NCBI RefSeq assembly: GCF_014640555.1
Contig: NZ_BMHE01000064.1
Coordinates: forward strand, 1-35,859
Direction of reading: 5' to 3'
Length of the DNA: 35,859 nucleotides
Source of the DNA: Paenibacillus marchantiophytorum
GTDB taxonomy: Bacteria; Bacillota; Bacilli; Paenibacillales; NBRC-103111
The notes beneath the pieces are model-generated. The model saw only the letters and a program-made list of their open reading frames with translations. It searched no databases and was not told the origin of the DNA. Below, in pieces: positions 8,300 through 17,025 of this stretch (position 1 is the first letter of the stretch; every line of letters starts with the position of its first letter). The position numbers were made by a program, and so were the translations under genes.

Positions 8300-8890
8300 A
8301 TGCATTTACAAAACCCCGTTTTAGAAGGAACACGTGTTGCTCTGCTTCCTATGCAGGAATCCCACATTGGCAGTCTTGCGCAAGCTGCTTCTGACCCAAG
8401 GATATGGGACTATATGACGCCTCTGCCTCGAACATCCGATGTGGAAACCTATGTCCAGCAAGCGCTTGAGGAATTCAATGCCGGCCTTGCGATCCCTTAC
8501 AGTGTCTATGATAAACATACGGATACGTTTGTGGGCAGCACACGACTCTTCGACATCTCCACTGCGCACCGCCATCTAGAGATTGGATATACATGGTACA
8601 ATCCGCTCGTTTGGCGGACGCGTGTGAACACGGAATGCAAATACTTACTGCTGCGCCACTGCTTTGAAACCCTCAATCTGCTGCGCGTCCAAATCAAAAC
8701 AGACTTGCGAAATGAACGCTCGCAAGCTGCGATTGCCCGTTTAGGCGCCAAACAGGAAGGAATTCTCAGGCAGCACCGCGTGCTTCACGATGGCTATGTG
8801 CGTGACACCGTCATGTTCAGCATTTTGGATCACGAATGGCCTGAAGTGAAAGAGCGATTGGAAGGATTTCTACATCAAGTCCGTGTCTAA
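8300..8890 (+). CDS. GNAT-family N-acetyltransferase (RimJ/RimL-like)
   Basis: A 196-residue acetyltransferase of the Acetyltransf_3 / RimJ-RimL group. Recognisable parts are LEGTRVALLPM at the N-terminus, the core strands around FVGSTRLFDIS and HLEIGYTWYNP, and the terminal segment NERSQAAIARLGAKQEGILRQHRVLHDGYVRDTVMFSI, which is diagnostic for this group. The start is the ATG eight bases after AGGAGA; an upstream TTG in frame overlaps that site. It is divergent from the MocR regulator across about 160 bp containing ATTGGT and ATTGGAT repeats that could be regulator sites. The acceptor may be a protein N-terminus or a small molecule. Confidence 0.9.
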   Translation: MHLQNPVLEGTRVALLPMQESHIGSLAQAASDPRIWDYMTPLPRTSDVETYVQQALEEFNAGLAIPYSVYDKHTDTFVGSTRLFDISTAHRHLEIGYTWYNPLVWRTRVNTECKYLLLRHCFETLNLLRVQIKTDLRNERSQAAIARLGAKQEGILRQHRVLHDGYVRDTVMFSILDHEWPEVKERLEGFLHQVRV

Positions 8891-8931
8891 ATCCCCGATC
8901 ACATTTTTTCCGAAAAAATTTAGCAAGCGCA

Positions 8932-8960
8932 GTGACGTACTACTGTGAAAGTGGTATAAT
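8932..8960 (+). promoter_or_regulatory. SigA-type promoter of the aminotransferase gene
   Basis: GTGACG and a perfect TATAAT separated by 17 bp, 45 bp before the start codon. Confidence 0.65.
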
Positions 8961-9005
8961 AACTGCAAAAAATGAATAGCTCATTGGAAGGAATGACCCA
9001 CTCTT

Positions 9006-10316
9006 ATGAATCCTCTGGCACGACAGTTAAACGAGACCCTGGAACGTGAAAATTCTCACGTGCATGACATGCTTTCTGCATTAGGTAAATCGATTTACTT
9101 CCCGAAAGAAGGCATTCTCAGCCAATCAGCTGAAGCAAAGGCAAAGGCCAAGAAATTCAATGCTACTATCGGTATTGCGATCGAAAATGGTCAACCTATG
9201 CATTTGAAGGTCATTCAAGACACACTCTCTACCTATGCGCCAAAAGATATATATGAATATGCACCACCTGCAGGCAAACCGGAGCTCCGCAGCGCATGGC
9301 GCAAAAAAATGCTCGAAGAGAATCCTGACATCGGCAGCAAACTGATCGGCAATCCAATCGTAACGAATGCCTTGACGCATGGTCTGAGTATCGCAGCTGA
9401 TCTTTTCGCTGACGTTGGCGACGCAGTTATTATCCCGGACAAAAACTGGGAAAATTACGAGCTGACTTTCGAAATTCGCCGCGGCGCCCAAATCGTGAAC
9501 TACCCGCTGTACAACGACAACATGCGATTTAATGCAGAAGGCTTGCGCCAAGCTCTGCTAGCTCAAAAATCCAAAGGCAAAGCGATCGTTGTTCTTAACT
9601 TCCCGAACAATCCAACAGGCTACACGCCTGATGCACAAGAAGGACGGGAAATTACGGCTGCAATCAAAGAAGCAGCAGAAGCTGGTATTAACGTAGTCGT
9701 CCTGACAGACGATGCTTACTTCGGTCTTTTCTTTGAAGGCTCGCTGCATGAATCCTTATTCGGCCAATTAGCTGATCTGCACCCGCGCGTGCTAGCAGTC
9801 AAAATTGACGGCGCCACCAAAGAAGAATACGTTTGGGGCTTCCGCGTAGGCTTCATCACGTATGCAGGCCAAAGCGAAGCTATTCTCAGCGCTCTGGAAC
9901 AAAAAACGATGGGAATTATCCGCGCAACGATTTCCAGCGGTCCTCACCCGTCCCAGACGTTCGTGCTGCATGCCCTGAACTCACCTGAGTTTGCCGTGCA
10001 AAAGCAAGAGAAGTACGACATCATGAAGGGCAGAGCCAACCGTACCAAAGCGATCCTGGACAGCGGCAAGTTCAACGATGCCTGGGGCTACTACCCGTTC
10101 AACTCTGGTTACTTCATGTGTCTGAAGCTCAAAACCGTAGATGCCGAAGCCTTGCGCGTACACTTGCTGAACCAGCATGGTGTTGGAACAATCGCTCTTG
10201 GCGCAACAGACCTTCGCGTTGCTTTCTCTTGTATTGAAGAAGTGAATCTTGAAGAGCTGTTCAACCTGATTTATCAAAGCGTAAAAGAAATCGAAACGGT
10301 TGCTGCAAGCAAATAA
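9006..10316 (+). CDS. PLP-dependent aminotransferase, class I/II
   Basis: A 436-residue fold-type I aminotransferase. It shows YAPPAGKPELRSAWRKKM near the N-terminus, NFPNNPTGYTP in the middle, VLTDDAYFGL (the aspartate that contacts the PLP ring nitrogen), and the Schiff-base Lys272 in DGATKEEYVWGFRVGFI, followed by the substrate-binding arginine region near the C-terminus (DLRVAFSC). The family is common in Bacillota and poorly characterised; the amino-acid substrate is not deducible. The ATG is 13 bases after GGAAGG, a long spacing; no better in-frame start is visible. It has its own promoter and terminator. Confidence 0.88.
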   Translation: MNPLARQLNETLERENSHVHDMLSALGKSIYFPKEGILSQSAEAKAKAKKFNATIGIAIENGQPMHLKVIQDTLSTYAPKDIYEYAPPAGKPELRSAWRKKMLEENPDIGSKLIGNPIVTNALTHGLSIAADLFADVGDAVIIPDKNWENYELTFEIRRGAQIVNYPLYNDNMRFNAEGLRQALLAQKSKGKAIVVLNFPNNPTGYTPDAQEGREITAAIKEAAEAGINVVVLTDDAYFGLFFEGSLHESLFGQLADLHPRVLAVKIDGATKEEYVWGFRVGFITYAGQSEAILSALEQKTMGIIRATISSGPHPSQTFVLHALNSPEFAVQKQEKYDIMKGRANRTKAILDSGKFNDAWGYYPFNSGYFMCLKLKTVDAEALRVHLLNQHGVGTIALGATDLRVAFSCIEEVNLEELFNLIYQSVKEIETVAASK

Positions 10317-10318
10317 TA

Positions 10319-10368
10319 AGAAGAGGCTGCTCTAGGTTTTCAACCTTGGAGACAGCCTCTTCTTTTTT
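10319..10368 (+). terminator. Rho-independent terminator of the aminotransferase gene
   Basis: Arms AAGAGGCTG and CAGCCTCTT with an inner AGGTT / AACCT stem, followed by six T. Confidence 0.9.
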
Positions 10369-10489
10369 ATACAAAGTATTCCGCTCTGCTAGGCATAAGC
10401 ACAATCCTGCATTTCGCCCATACGATTCCGCGCTTACCTCATACAATGATTACGTAGCACAAACAAATCAAGTTGAAAGGGTGATTTGA

Positions 10490-10591
10490 ATGTCTGGTGT
10501 CGCAGGTGCAGGTGTTGGTTATACGTCTTCCGCAGCTATTTTGGTACTTTTCATCTTGTTAGTCATTATCACAAGCGCATTCGTTTGGTAG
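10490..10591 (+). CDS. YjcZ-family sporulation-associated small membrane peptide
   Basis: A 33-residue peptide, MSGVAGAGVG followed by YTSSAAILVLFILLVIITSAFVW. A short Gly-rich head and a single hydrophobic helix are the pattern of YjcZ-family peptides of spore formers, many of which are made late in sporulation and found in spores. AAAGGG lies eight bases before the ATG and a terminator follows 20 bp after the stop, so the unit is convincing despite its size. Its exact role is unknown. The tyrosine/glycine repeats seen in many relatives are reduced here. Confidence 0.8.
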   Translation: MSGVAGAGVGYTSSAAILVLFILLVIITSAFVW

Positions 10592-10613
10592 TTCACAATT
10601 GATGTATAAAGCG

Positions 10614-10660
10614 AGGCTGCCCCACAAGTCATATTTGACTTATGGAGCAGCCTTTTATCT
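10614..10660 (+). terminator. Rho-independent terminator after the YjcZ-like gene
   Basis: Arms GAGGCTGC and GCAGCCTT with an inner AAGTCA / TGACTT stem, followed by a T-rich tract. Confidence 0.8.
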
Positions 10661-10689
10661 TCTTCTTAAATTTCGACTGGATCGATAGC

Positions 10690-12129
10690 TTAAGGTGTTT
10701 TCACGAAATTCAACCAGTTCAAGTTAGGTTCACCTTTAACAAGATTTACTCTTAACGTTTGACTGCCTGCTGGCAGCGTAATGGTCGTATTCACCGTTTG
10801 CCAAGTTTGGTATCCGCCCGTTTTGGGGATGGTGACCGAAGCCAGAACGGTACCCGAGGCATTTTTGATTTGGAATTGCCCCCCTGCAACTGGGCTGGCT
10901 ACCCGGAGCCCAACCGAATAGCTGCCTGCGGTTTGGACATTCACTTTGTAATCCATCCAATCGCCTGCATCAATATAGCCCACATTCATGCCGCCGCCTG
11001 TATCGGTCGTAGTCTCGTTCACAACGCCTTGCATCGCAGTGAAGCTTTCAGCTTCAATCTTCCCTGGAATAGCTGCCCCATCAGGTACTGGTGTGCTCGT
11101 TGCCAACGCTTTCCAGAAACTAGTGTCATCCAAACCGATTGCCCACACAGATATGCCACCCAAGTGATACTTCGCATAATACCCGGACTTTTCAGTAATA
11201 CTGCGCTCATTCTCATACCAAACCACGTGTTTGGAACCATCGCTTGCTTGATAATTGAAATAAGGAGAGGAGGAAGCTGTATCCCATTTCACTGCAGCTT
11301 TGGTCTTGGAAATAAGGGCAGGGATTTCCCTCCAAGGAACTTGTTTACCATCGCTGGCGTTATTCGTCGTTAAATTCCAGTCATAACCATAAGCGGGAAG
11401 TCCCATCAGCACTTTGGCTGGCGGAATCGCGGAAACCGTATATTGCAAAGACGCTTCCATCCAGTCCTTTCCGGCTACAGGACCCGGCGAAGCCCATGTA
11501 CCATGCTCATCGTAGGTCATGACTTGCATATAATCCACCAATTGACCCAGAGCTGGGTAATCGAAGGCTCCTCCCCAATCATCATTCGGGTCCTCAACTG
11601 TCTTGGCAGGAACTGAGATTAACGCTTGCAGCCCTAGTGCGTGCATGGAAGTTGCCAGTTCACGCATGAAACTAGTCAGTGCCGCCCGATCTGCTTTAGG
11701 CACAGCTTCGAAATCGAAATTAACGCCTTTATAGCCGTTGTTTTTCACCAAAGCAATCAAGTTCGCCATAGCCTTGTTCTTGATCGTCGGATTCGTTAAA
11801 ATCGTATGCGCCAAATCTGCGTCAAAATCATTTGGACCATAGTTGGAAATACAAGCATACGTCGTAATGTTCTTGGACTTCGTAAAGGCAATCGCCGCGG
11901 TTGGAACTGCTCCTACAATATTTCCTTCACTATTGAAGTTGAAACTGTCCGTAGACACATGTGTGAGGTAGCTATAGTTTGTCGTCAAGGAATTATCGGA
12001 TGCCTGATCCGGTGTGTAATAACCTAAAATGACCGGTGAACTGGCGCTGACCGAGGAAACGCCGCTAACAAGCACTGCGGAAAACATGGCACCGGAAATA
12101 AGCAGCTTGATTGATTTTCTCACATTCAT
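10690..12129 (-). CDS. Secreted GH18 chitinase-type hydrolase with C-terminal CBM6-like domain
   Basis: A 479-residue secreted enzyme. Residues 1-30 are a signal peptide ending at VSAS. The GH18 barrel covers about 33-345: VILGYYTP at strand 1, GVNFDFE at 135-141 with the acid/base Glu141 (a divergent DGxDxDxE motif), and QVMTYDEHG with its Met-Tyr-Asp. The sequence class is close to the YaaH/SpoVR-associated spore and chitinase-like GH18 group. About 353-479 is a CBM6-type carbohydrate module (IEAESFTAMQGV, MNVGYIDAGDWMDYKV). It would cut chitin or other GlcNAc polymers outside the cell. AAGGAGGA lies seven bases before the ATG. Downstream of the sugar operon on the same strand, with a related operator upstream, it probably supplies the sugars that operon imports. 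Confidence 0.9.
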   Translation of the reverse strand: MNVRKSIKLLISGAMFSAVLVSGVSSVSASSPVILGYYTPDQASDNSLTTNYSYLTHVSTDSFNFNSEGNIVGAVPTAAIAFTKSKNITTYACISNYGPNDFDADLAHTILTNPTIKNKAMANLIALVKNNGYKGVNFDFEAVPKADRAALTSFMRELATSMHALGLQALISVPAKTVEDPNDDWGGAFDYPALGQLVDYMQVMTYDEHGTWASPGPVAGKDWMEASLQYTVSAIPPAKVLMGLPAYGYDWNLTTNNASDGKQVPWREIPALISKTKAAVKWDTASSSPYFNYQASDGSKHVVWYENERSITEKSGYYAKYHLGGISVWAIGLDDTSFWKALATSTPVPDGAAIPGKIEAESFTAMQGVVNETTTDTGGGMNVGYIDAGDWMDYKVNVQTAGSYSVGLRVASPVAGGQFQIKNASGTVLASVTIPKTGGYQTWQTVNTTITLPAGSQTLRVNLVKGEPNLNWLNFVKTP

Positions 12130-12231
12130 GAAAAATCCTCCTTATTGGTTGCGTATATGAAACATCGATCCAAACGGGCTGTCTCCATCCAGCCTGACAC
12201 AAGATCATATCAAAGCGAGCATCACCCCCCT

Positions 12232-12256
12232 AAATATATAAACGTTTATACTTTAG
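12232..12256. promoter_or_regulatory. LacI-type operator-like palindrome upstream of the GH18 gene
   Basis: TATAAACGTTTATA at 12237-12250 is a perfect 14-bp palindrome with a central CG. Its right half continues as GTTTATACTTTA, identical to the operator at 18798-18823; the left half differs by one extra base. It overlaps the stop codon of the GH4 gene and lies about 110 bp before the GH18 start. Confidence 0.6.
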
Positions 12257-13553
12257 GGTAAAATTGGGGCAGCAATTCCTTGTTTTGTTCCAATAATTCC
12301 TCTAGCATTTTCTCCGCCACATTAATTGAAGGAACAAGCGGATGATGAGCCAAAGCTTGCAGCGCTAAACCACGATCACCCAATACGGCTGCTTCGACAG
12401 CTAGCTGTTCATACGTTTTGACCGAAGCAATAAGTCCTTTAATCGCCTCAGGAACCGTCGTCACTTGCAAAGGAATAGGCCCCTTCTTCGTAATGATACA
12501 ATTGACTTCAATACAAGCATTCTCCGGAAGAAAATCAAGATTCGACCCATTGCGAACATTCAGCGTCTGAACATCCCTTGTATCGTTGTAGATTGATTTC
12601 ATCAATTTCACAGCTGCTTCTGAGTAGTACGCGCCACCGCGCTGCTCCAGTTGAGCCGGTTTATGATTCAAATTCGGATCTTGATACAATTCAAACAATT
12701 CATCCTCAAGCCTCTTAACAACCTCAGCGCGTGTACCTCCTTGGGCCGAGGAAACCAACTGATCTTCCAACATTTCTTTATTTAAATAGAAATACTTCAA
12801 ATAATACGACGGGATCGCTCCCAAAGACCGCATAAATGCTGCGTTCCAGCTGTACTGCGGCACGTTTTTCGCTGAGTAGCTGTCGTTGCTTTGAAGCAGT
12901 TCGTCCAGCTTGGATTGGCCATCCACCTGAATGTCCGTCACCCAATGCAGATGATTGAGTCCGGCAAACTCGGCATAGATCCGATCAGGTTCTACCTCAT
13001 ACAGCTTCGACAACCATTTGTAAACCGAAATAGGCGAGTTGCATATGCCAATGGCTTTGATGGATGAATGGGTATAGATCGCTTCAGTGACCATTCCTGC
13101 GGGATTCGTGAAGTTCAGCATCCACGCTTCAGGACATAACTCCTCCATATCCTTGCAAATATCGAGCAGTACCGGAATTGTACGAAATGCTTTCATCATC
13201 CCGCCAGGGCCCGTTGTTTCCTGACCAATTACACCATACTTCAGCGGTATCGTCTCATCCCAAACCCGTGCTTGCAGCATCCCAACCCGCATCTGCGTAG
13301 ATACGAAATCCGCATCCTTCAGAGCCAGCCTGCGATCCAGCGTCATATGCACATGAATCGGAAGACCCGATTTCTCAACCATGCGCAAAGCCAGTTTCCC
13401 AACAATGTCCAGCTTATGCTTGCCGGCTTCAATATCAACAAGCCAAATATCTGTGACAGGAAACTCTTGATAATGTAAAATAAATCCTTCAATCAGTTCC
13501 GGCGTATACGAGGAACCGCCGCCGATCACGACCACTTTGACTTGCTTCTTCAA
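12246..13553 (-). CDS. GH4 6-phospho-glycosidase (LicH/CelF/ChbF-type)
   Basis: An NAD- and metal-dependent family 4 glycosidase that hydrolyses 6-phosphorylated disaccharides. The N-terminal Rossmann segment KVVVIGGGSSYTPEL, the NFTNPAGMVTEA segment, the metal-binding cysteine in GICNSP and histidine in GLNHLHW are all visible. The start is placed at a TTG nine bases after AGGGAG, giving 435 residues that begin right before the Rossmann strand; in-frame ATGs at 13583 and 13625 would lie inside the kinase gene and add non-conserved residues. The kinase gene ends 13 bp upstream. In this locus the substrate is most likely phosphorylated chitobiose or a related beta-linked disaccharide made by the adjacent kinase, since no PTS gene is present. 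Confidence 0.88.
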   Translation of the reverse strand: MKKQVKVVVIGGGSSYTPELIEGFILHYQEFPVTDIWLVDIEAGKHKLDIVGKLALRMVEKSGLPIHVHMTLDRRLALKDADFVSTQMRVGMLQARVWDETIPLKYGVIGQETTGPGGMMKAFRTIPVLLDICKDMEELCPEAWMLNFTNPAGMVTEAIYTHSSIKAIGICNSPISVYKWLSKLYEVEPDRIYAEFAGLNHLHWVTDIQVDGQSKLDELLQSNDSYSAKNVPQYSWNAAFMRSLGAIPSYYLKYFYLNKEMLEDQLVSSAQGGTRAEVVKRLEDELFELYQDPNLNHKPAQLEQRGGAYYSEAAVKLMKSIYNDTRDVQTLNVRNGSNLDFLPENACIEVNCIITKKGPIPLQVTTVPEAIKGLIASVKTYEQLAVEAAVLGDRGLALQALAHHPLVPSINVAEKMLEELLEQNKELLPQFYPKV

Positions 13554-13566
13554 TCGAGACAACTCC

Positions 13567-14532
13567 CTATACGTGTGATACATGCGTGATATTCGCATAG
13601 ATGGCATCGGTAGGAATAATGCCATCTCTTTCCATGGCTAAGTAAACAGCCCCGATGACGGGCTCAATGCCCAGTATCTTTAATTGACAGCCTTTAGCGA
13701 CTTGGGCGACTTGCTCAGCAATGTAAGGATGCAAGAAGGAACTCTCACCTTTCGTCAGCACGCTGCCCGCCAAAACCAGATCAAACTCTTCATTCTGCAT
13801 CCCCAGCTTTTGAATAACAGCCTTGGCTGATGTTCCCAGCTCTTCACCCTGCTTTTTAAGAATCTCACGGGCAATCAGATCTCCGCCCGAAGCTGCAGTG
13901 AACACCAATGGAGCCAAGTCTGCCGGTATCCGCATATGGGTATCCAGAGAATGATGGAATAATTGCTCTACGGAATCATATTTCAGCTTGGCAAGAACTA
14001 GGTCCGTAAGCAGTGTTGGTCCTATGCGACCTTCCCATGCACGTATGACGGATCGAAATGCTTCGACCGACAGCTCGCTGCCGCCGCCAAAGTCACCGTA
14101 GGCGTAACCAAATCCGCCGCACTGAAAGATCTCGCCCTGCGGATTCATACCTGCACAGTTCGTGCCGGTTCCGCATATGGACACGACCCCGTAGGGCCTT
14201 GTTGTCCCTGCCCGCAGCGCAATAATCGTATCGCATGCGATTTCAGACTGGGCAAACCCAAGCTCTGCGACAATCGGACGCAAGATACGATAATCCGCCT
14301 CGCGATCAGCTCCCGCTAAGCCGAACCATGCAACAGCAACATCTTTGACCTGAAGCGCTGCGCTCCTTAACGCCTCTTGAACAGCGCTATGAATATTGGT
14401 TCTGGCCATTTCAACATCAATTTGGTGATTGCCTGGACCAGCTTTACCGATGGCAAGCAATCTGCCTTCTGCATCGGTAATCATGGCATTCGTTTTTGAC
14501 CCGCCGGCGTCCACACCTAAATAAGCTTTCAA
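13567..14532 (-). CDS. BadF/BadG-type sugar kinase (N-acetylglucosamine kinase-like)
   Basis: A 321-residue ASKHA-fold kinase. YLGVDAGGSKTNAMI is the phosphate-1 loop, VSICGTGTNCAG is phosphate-2, and FGYAYGDFGGGSELS is the segment typical of the NAGK branch of the BadF family; LVLAGSVLTKGES is the adenosine motif. It phosphorylates GlcNAc or a GlcNAc-containing sugar with ATP in the cytoplasm. It lies between the LacI gene (24 bp upstream) and the GH4 gene, so the three are one transcription unit. The pairing with a phospho-glycosidase suggests that it may act on an imported disaccharide. Confidence 0.9.
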   Translation of the reverse strand: MKAYLGVDAGGSKTNAMITDAEGRLLAIGKAGPGNHQIDVEMARTNIHSAVQEALRSAALQVKDVAVAWFGLAGADREADYRILRPIVAELGFAQSEIACDTIIALRAGTTRPYGVVSICGTGTNCAGMNPQGEIFQCGGFGYAYGDFGGGSELSVEAFRSVIRAWEGRIGPTLLTDLVLAKLKYDSVEQLFHHSLDTHMRIPADLAPLVFTAASGGDLIAREILKKQGEELGTSAKAVIQKLGMQNEEFDLVLAGSVLTKGESSFLHPYIAEQVAQVAKGCQLKILGIEPVIGAVYLAMERDGIIPTDAIYANITHVSHV

Positions 14533-14556
14533 ATTCGTTCGGCTCCATCCTTTTAA

Positions 14557-15570
14557 CTACGTATGTTCTTTCCATTCCGCTGTCGATTCCCGGACAATGA
14601 GTGCAGGCGTCAAACAAACCGATTTACTCCGTTTGGAAGACCCATCTATCATTTCGAGCAGAATCCGCACGGCCTCTTGACCCAGTTTCTCCATGGGCTG
14701 CCTAATTGTCGTTAACCGCGGATGAATCGCCTTGGCAAAATATTGATCATCATAGCCAACAATCGAGATATCACGTGGGATGTGATAACCTTCATCCCGG
14801 AACGCATCCATTGCGCCAAGCGCCAGACCGTCCTCACCGGCAAATACAGCCGTAGGCTTAAGCCCGTGCTCAAGACATGTTTTGACGGAATCGAACCCGC
14901 AGCGTATATCAAATTGCTCTGCCATGATAACCGTTGGCGCTAAATCAGCTTCTGCCATCGCCTGTTCGTATCCTCTTCGTCTATCCCTAGCACTGAGGTA
15001 TAACTCAGGTCCGCTGATATGCATGATTTTCGTATGACCAAGATTCAACAAGTGCTTAGTCGCCTCATATCCGCCCAAAAAGTTATCCACATTAATTGTG
15101 ATAGCCTTCGTATCTTCAATATGATTATCAATGATGACGAAGGGAATCTTCTTTCTTTTCAACTCCAGCACATACTCCTTCTCCGCAAAAGTGGATAGCA
15201 AAATGATACCGTCTACCCGATCCTCCTGGAACAAAAAGTGGTTGACTGCGCTATTGTCCATTTGAGCTGGAGATGCGATGGATAAAGCCAAGAAATATCC
15301 TTTGGCCTCCAAGCTCTCATTCACAGCATGAATAATGCCATCAAACACAGTGTCCCCGAGCGTTTGCAGCGTAATGCCAATGAGTCCGGTCGATCCACGC
15401 GCCAGTGATCGGGCAGCAGAACTTGGCGTATAGCCCAAATCCTTCATGGCTTGCAGAACCTTCTGCCGGTTAATCTCCCGAACCGTCGTCGAGTTGTTCA
15501 ACACTCTGGAAACCGTTACCAGAGATACGCCTGATTTTTCTACCACATCTAGAATACTAACTTTTTTCAT
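14557..15570 (-). CDS. LacI/GalR-family repressor of the sugar locus
   Basis: A 337-residue regulator with a LacI helix-turn-helix (KVSILDVVEKSGVSLVTVSRVLNN) and the hinge segment YTPSSAARSLARGSTGLIGI, followed by a periplasmic-binding-protein-like sensor domain ending in the usual TTIRQPMEKLGQEAVRILLEMI. The ATG used follows GGGAG by nine bases; an ATG two codons upstream is too close. It sits inside the operon it most likely controls. The matching palindromes at 18798-18823 and 12237-12250, with central CG, are the expected form of LacI-family operators. The effector is probably a GlcNAc-derived sugar or phosphate. Confidence 0.92.
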   Translation of the reverse strand: MKKVSILDVVEKSGVSLVTVSRVLNNSTTVREINRQKVLQAMKDLGYTPSSAARSLARGSTGLIGITLQTLGDTVFDGIIHAVNESLEAKGYFLALSIASPAQMDNSAVNHFLFQEDRVDGIILLSTFAEKEYVLELKRKKIPFVIIDNHIEDTKAITINVDNFLGGYEATKHLLNLGHTKIMHISGPELYLSARDRRRGYEQAMAEADLAPTVIMAEQFDIRCGFDSVKTCLEHGLKPTAVFAGEDGLALGAMDAFRDEGYHIPRDISIVGYDDQYFAKAIHPRLTTIRQPMEKLGQEAVRILLEMIDGSSKRSKSVCLTPALIVRESTAEWKEHT

Positions 15571-15628
15571 CCTCATGATCTCCCGAAGTTGATAGTATAA
15601 TCGTTTTCGGTTTCATTATAGCAGATTC

Positions 15629-17005
15629 CTAATTCTTCTTATATTTCGTATTCAATTCTGTCAGCAGTTCATTCACTTTCTTATCCATAACGGCATTTAT
15701 CGCTGCTGCATTCGCCTTTTCATTATCCAGCTGATCCATCTCGTTATTGACCACGTCCAAAATGTGTGAATAGCTTGAGATTAAATGGTTGTAGGATTCC
15801 GTGCCATGCTTTAATCCGCCTTCAACGACTTTCTTTAAATCTTTAGGATCGATAGCTGGTGCGTAGAGATTGAAATACTTCTCAGCGGCCTGCTGATTGG
15901 ATGGCGGCGTACCACCGCTTAGTTCTATCGCTTTCTCTTGTACGTCTTTCTGCAGTTGATATTTAATCCATTCATAAGCTTCCTTCGGATGCTTGGAATC
16001 CTTCAAGATGACGAGTGGATCGATATACAGCACATCGCGCGCCTTATCGTTGTAGCCCACTGGCACAGCAGCGACACCGACTTTAAAACTGTAATCCTTC
16101 ACAGATGCAAGAATCCATGCGCCTGCTACAGACATGCCGACTTTGCCTGTTGCAAAGGGATCTCCACCTTGACCCGCAACCGCTTTCGTAAACTCTTTGG
16201 ATGGCATCACTTTATCTTTATAAATCATATCGTGTATCCTTTGATTCGCTTTGATAGCCTCAGGAGAGTTGAAGTAGGATGCCGTCGGATGGCCGCCATT
16301 GGTCCATGTATCGTCCGAATACACTTTGGCCCCGAAATAAATGAGCCTCATATCTTTCTCAGCCCAACCCCAATCAATGCCAAATTCGGTTTTTTGCGGA
16401 TCATCACTCGGCTTGGACAGCTTCTTAGCCACTTCCATCATCTTATCGAAAGTCCAAGATTTGTCCTCAAAATCTGCAGGAGGATACGGCAGTCCCGCTT
16501 TATCGAACATATCCTTATTGTAAAGCATCAAGGAAGTATAGCTATAAACAGGTATCCCGTAGTTTTTGCCATCCACTTTGTAAATGTTCATCACATCGTC
16601 GGTCATTCCATGGTCTGTCGCTTTGAAATTATCTGCTTTGATCAGATCTGACATATCCCTTAGCATGCCTTTATCTATGAACTCAGCGAAACCCATCTCC
16701 CCCCAGTGGGAAGTCACATCCGGCGCAGTCCCTGCTGCCACAAGAGATTGCAGCTTCGAATCGAATTCCGAATAAGGTGCCTTCATAATCTTCACTTTGA
16801 TATTGGGATGTGCGGCTTCAAAATCCGGGACAAGCTTCTCGACGAAAGTTTTGTCCGGCAAGTCAGGCACAAACTGCGTAATCGTCACATTTTTACTATC
16901 GCCGCCTTCATTGTTTGCACCTTTCGTATCCGAACAAGCCGTTAAAACCGAACTTACCAAAAGCATGAAAGCAAATGAACCTACCGTTAGCTTGCTTTTT
17001 TTCAT
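15629..17005 (-). CDS. Sugar ABC transporter substrate-binding lipoprotein
   Basis: A 458-residue cluster-B (family 1) extracellular binding protein. The chosen ATG follows GGGAGGA by seven bases and opens a lipoprotein signal: MKKSKLTVGSFAFMLLVSSVLTAC, with lipobox LTAC. The first strand is NVTITQFVPDLPDKTFVEKLVPDFEAAHPNIKVKI, followed by the typical LVAAGTAPDV and YGIPVYSYTSLMLYNKDMFDKAG segments. It captures the sugar outside the membrane and hands it to the two permeases upstream in the same operon. No ATPase gene is present, so a shared MsmX-type ATPase elsewhere is likely to power uptake, as is usual in this group. Confidence 0.93.
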   Translation of the reverse strand: MKKSKLTVGSFAFMLLVSSVLTACSDTKGANNEGGDSKNVTITQFVPDLPDKTFVEKLVPDFEAAHPNIKVKIMKAPYSEFDSKLQSLVAAGTAPDVTSHWGEMGFAEFIDKGMLRDMSDLIKADNFKATDHGMTDDVMNIYKVDGKNYGIPVYSYTSLMLYNKDMFDKAGLPYPPADFEDKSWTFDKMMEVAKKLSKPSDDPQKTEFGIDWGWAEKDMRLIYFGAKVYSDDTWTNGGHPTASYFNSPEAIKANQRIHDMIYKDKVMPSKEFTKAVAGQGGDPFATGKVGMSVAGAWILASVKDYSFKVGVAAVPVGYNDKARDVLYIDPLVILKDSKHPKEAYEWIKYQLQKDVQEKAIELSGGTPPSNQQAAEKYFNLYAPAIDPKDLKKVVEGGLKHGTESYNHLISSYSHILDVVNNEMDQLDNEKANAAAINAVMDKKVNELLTELNTKYKKN

Positions 17006-17025
17006 AGCTAGATCCTCCCTATTTT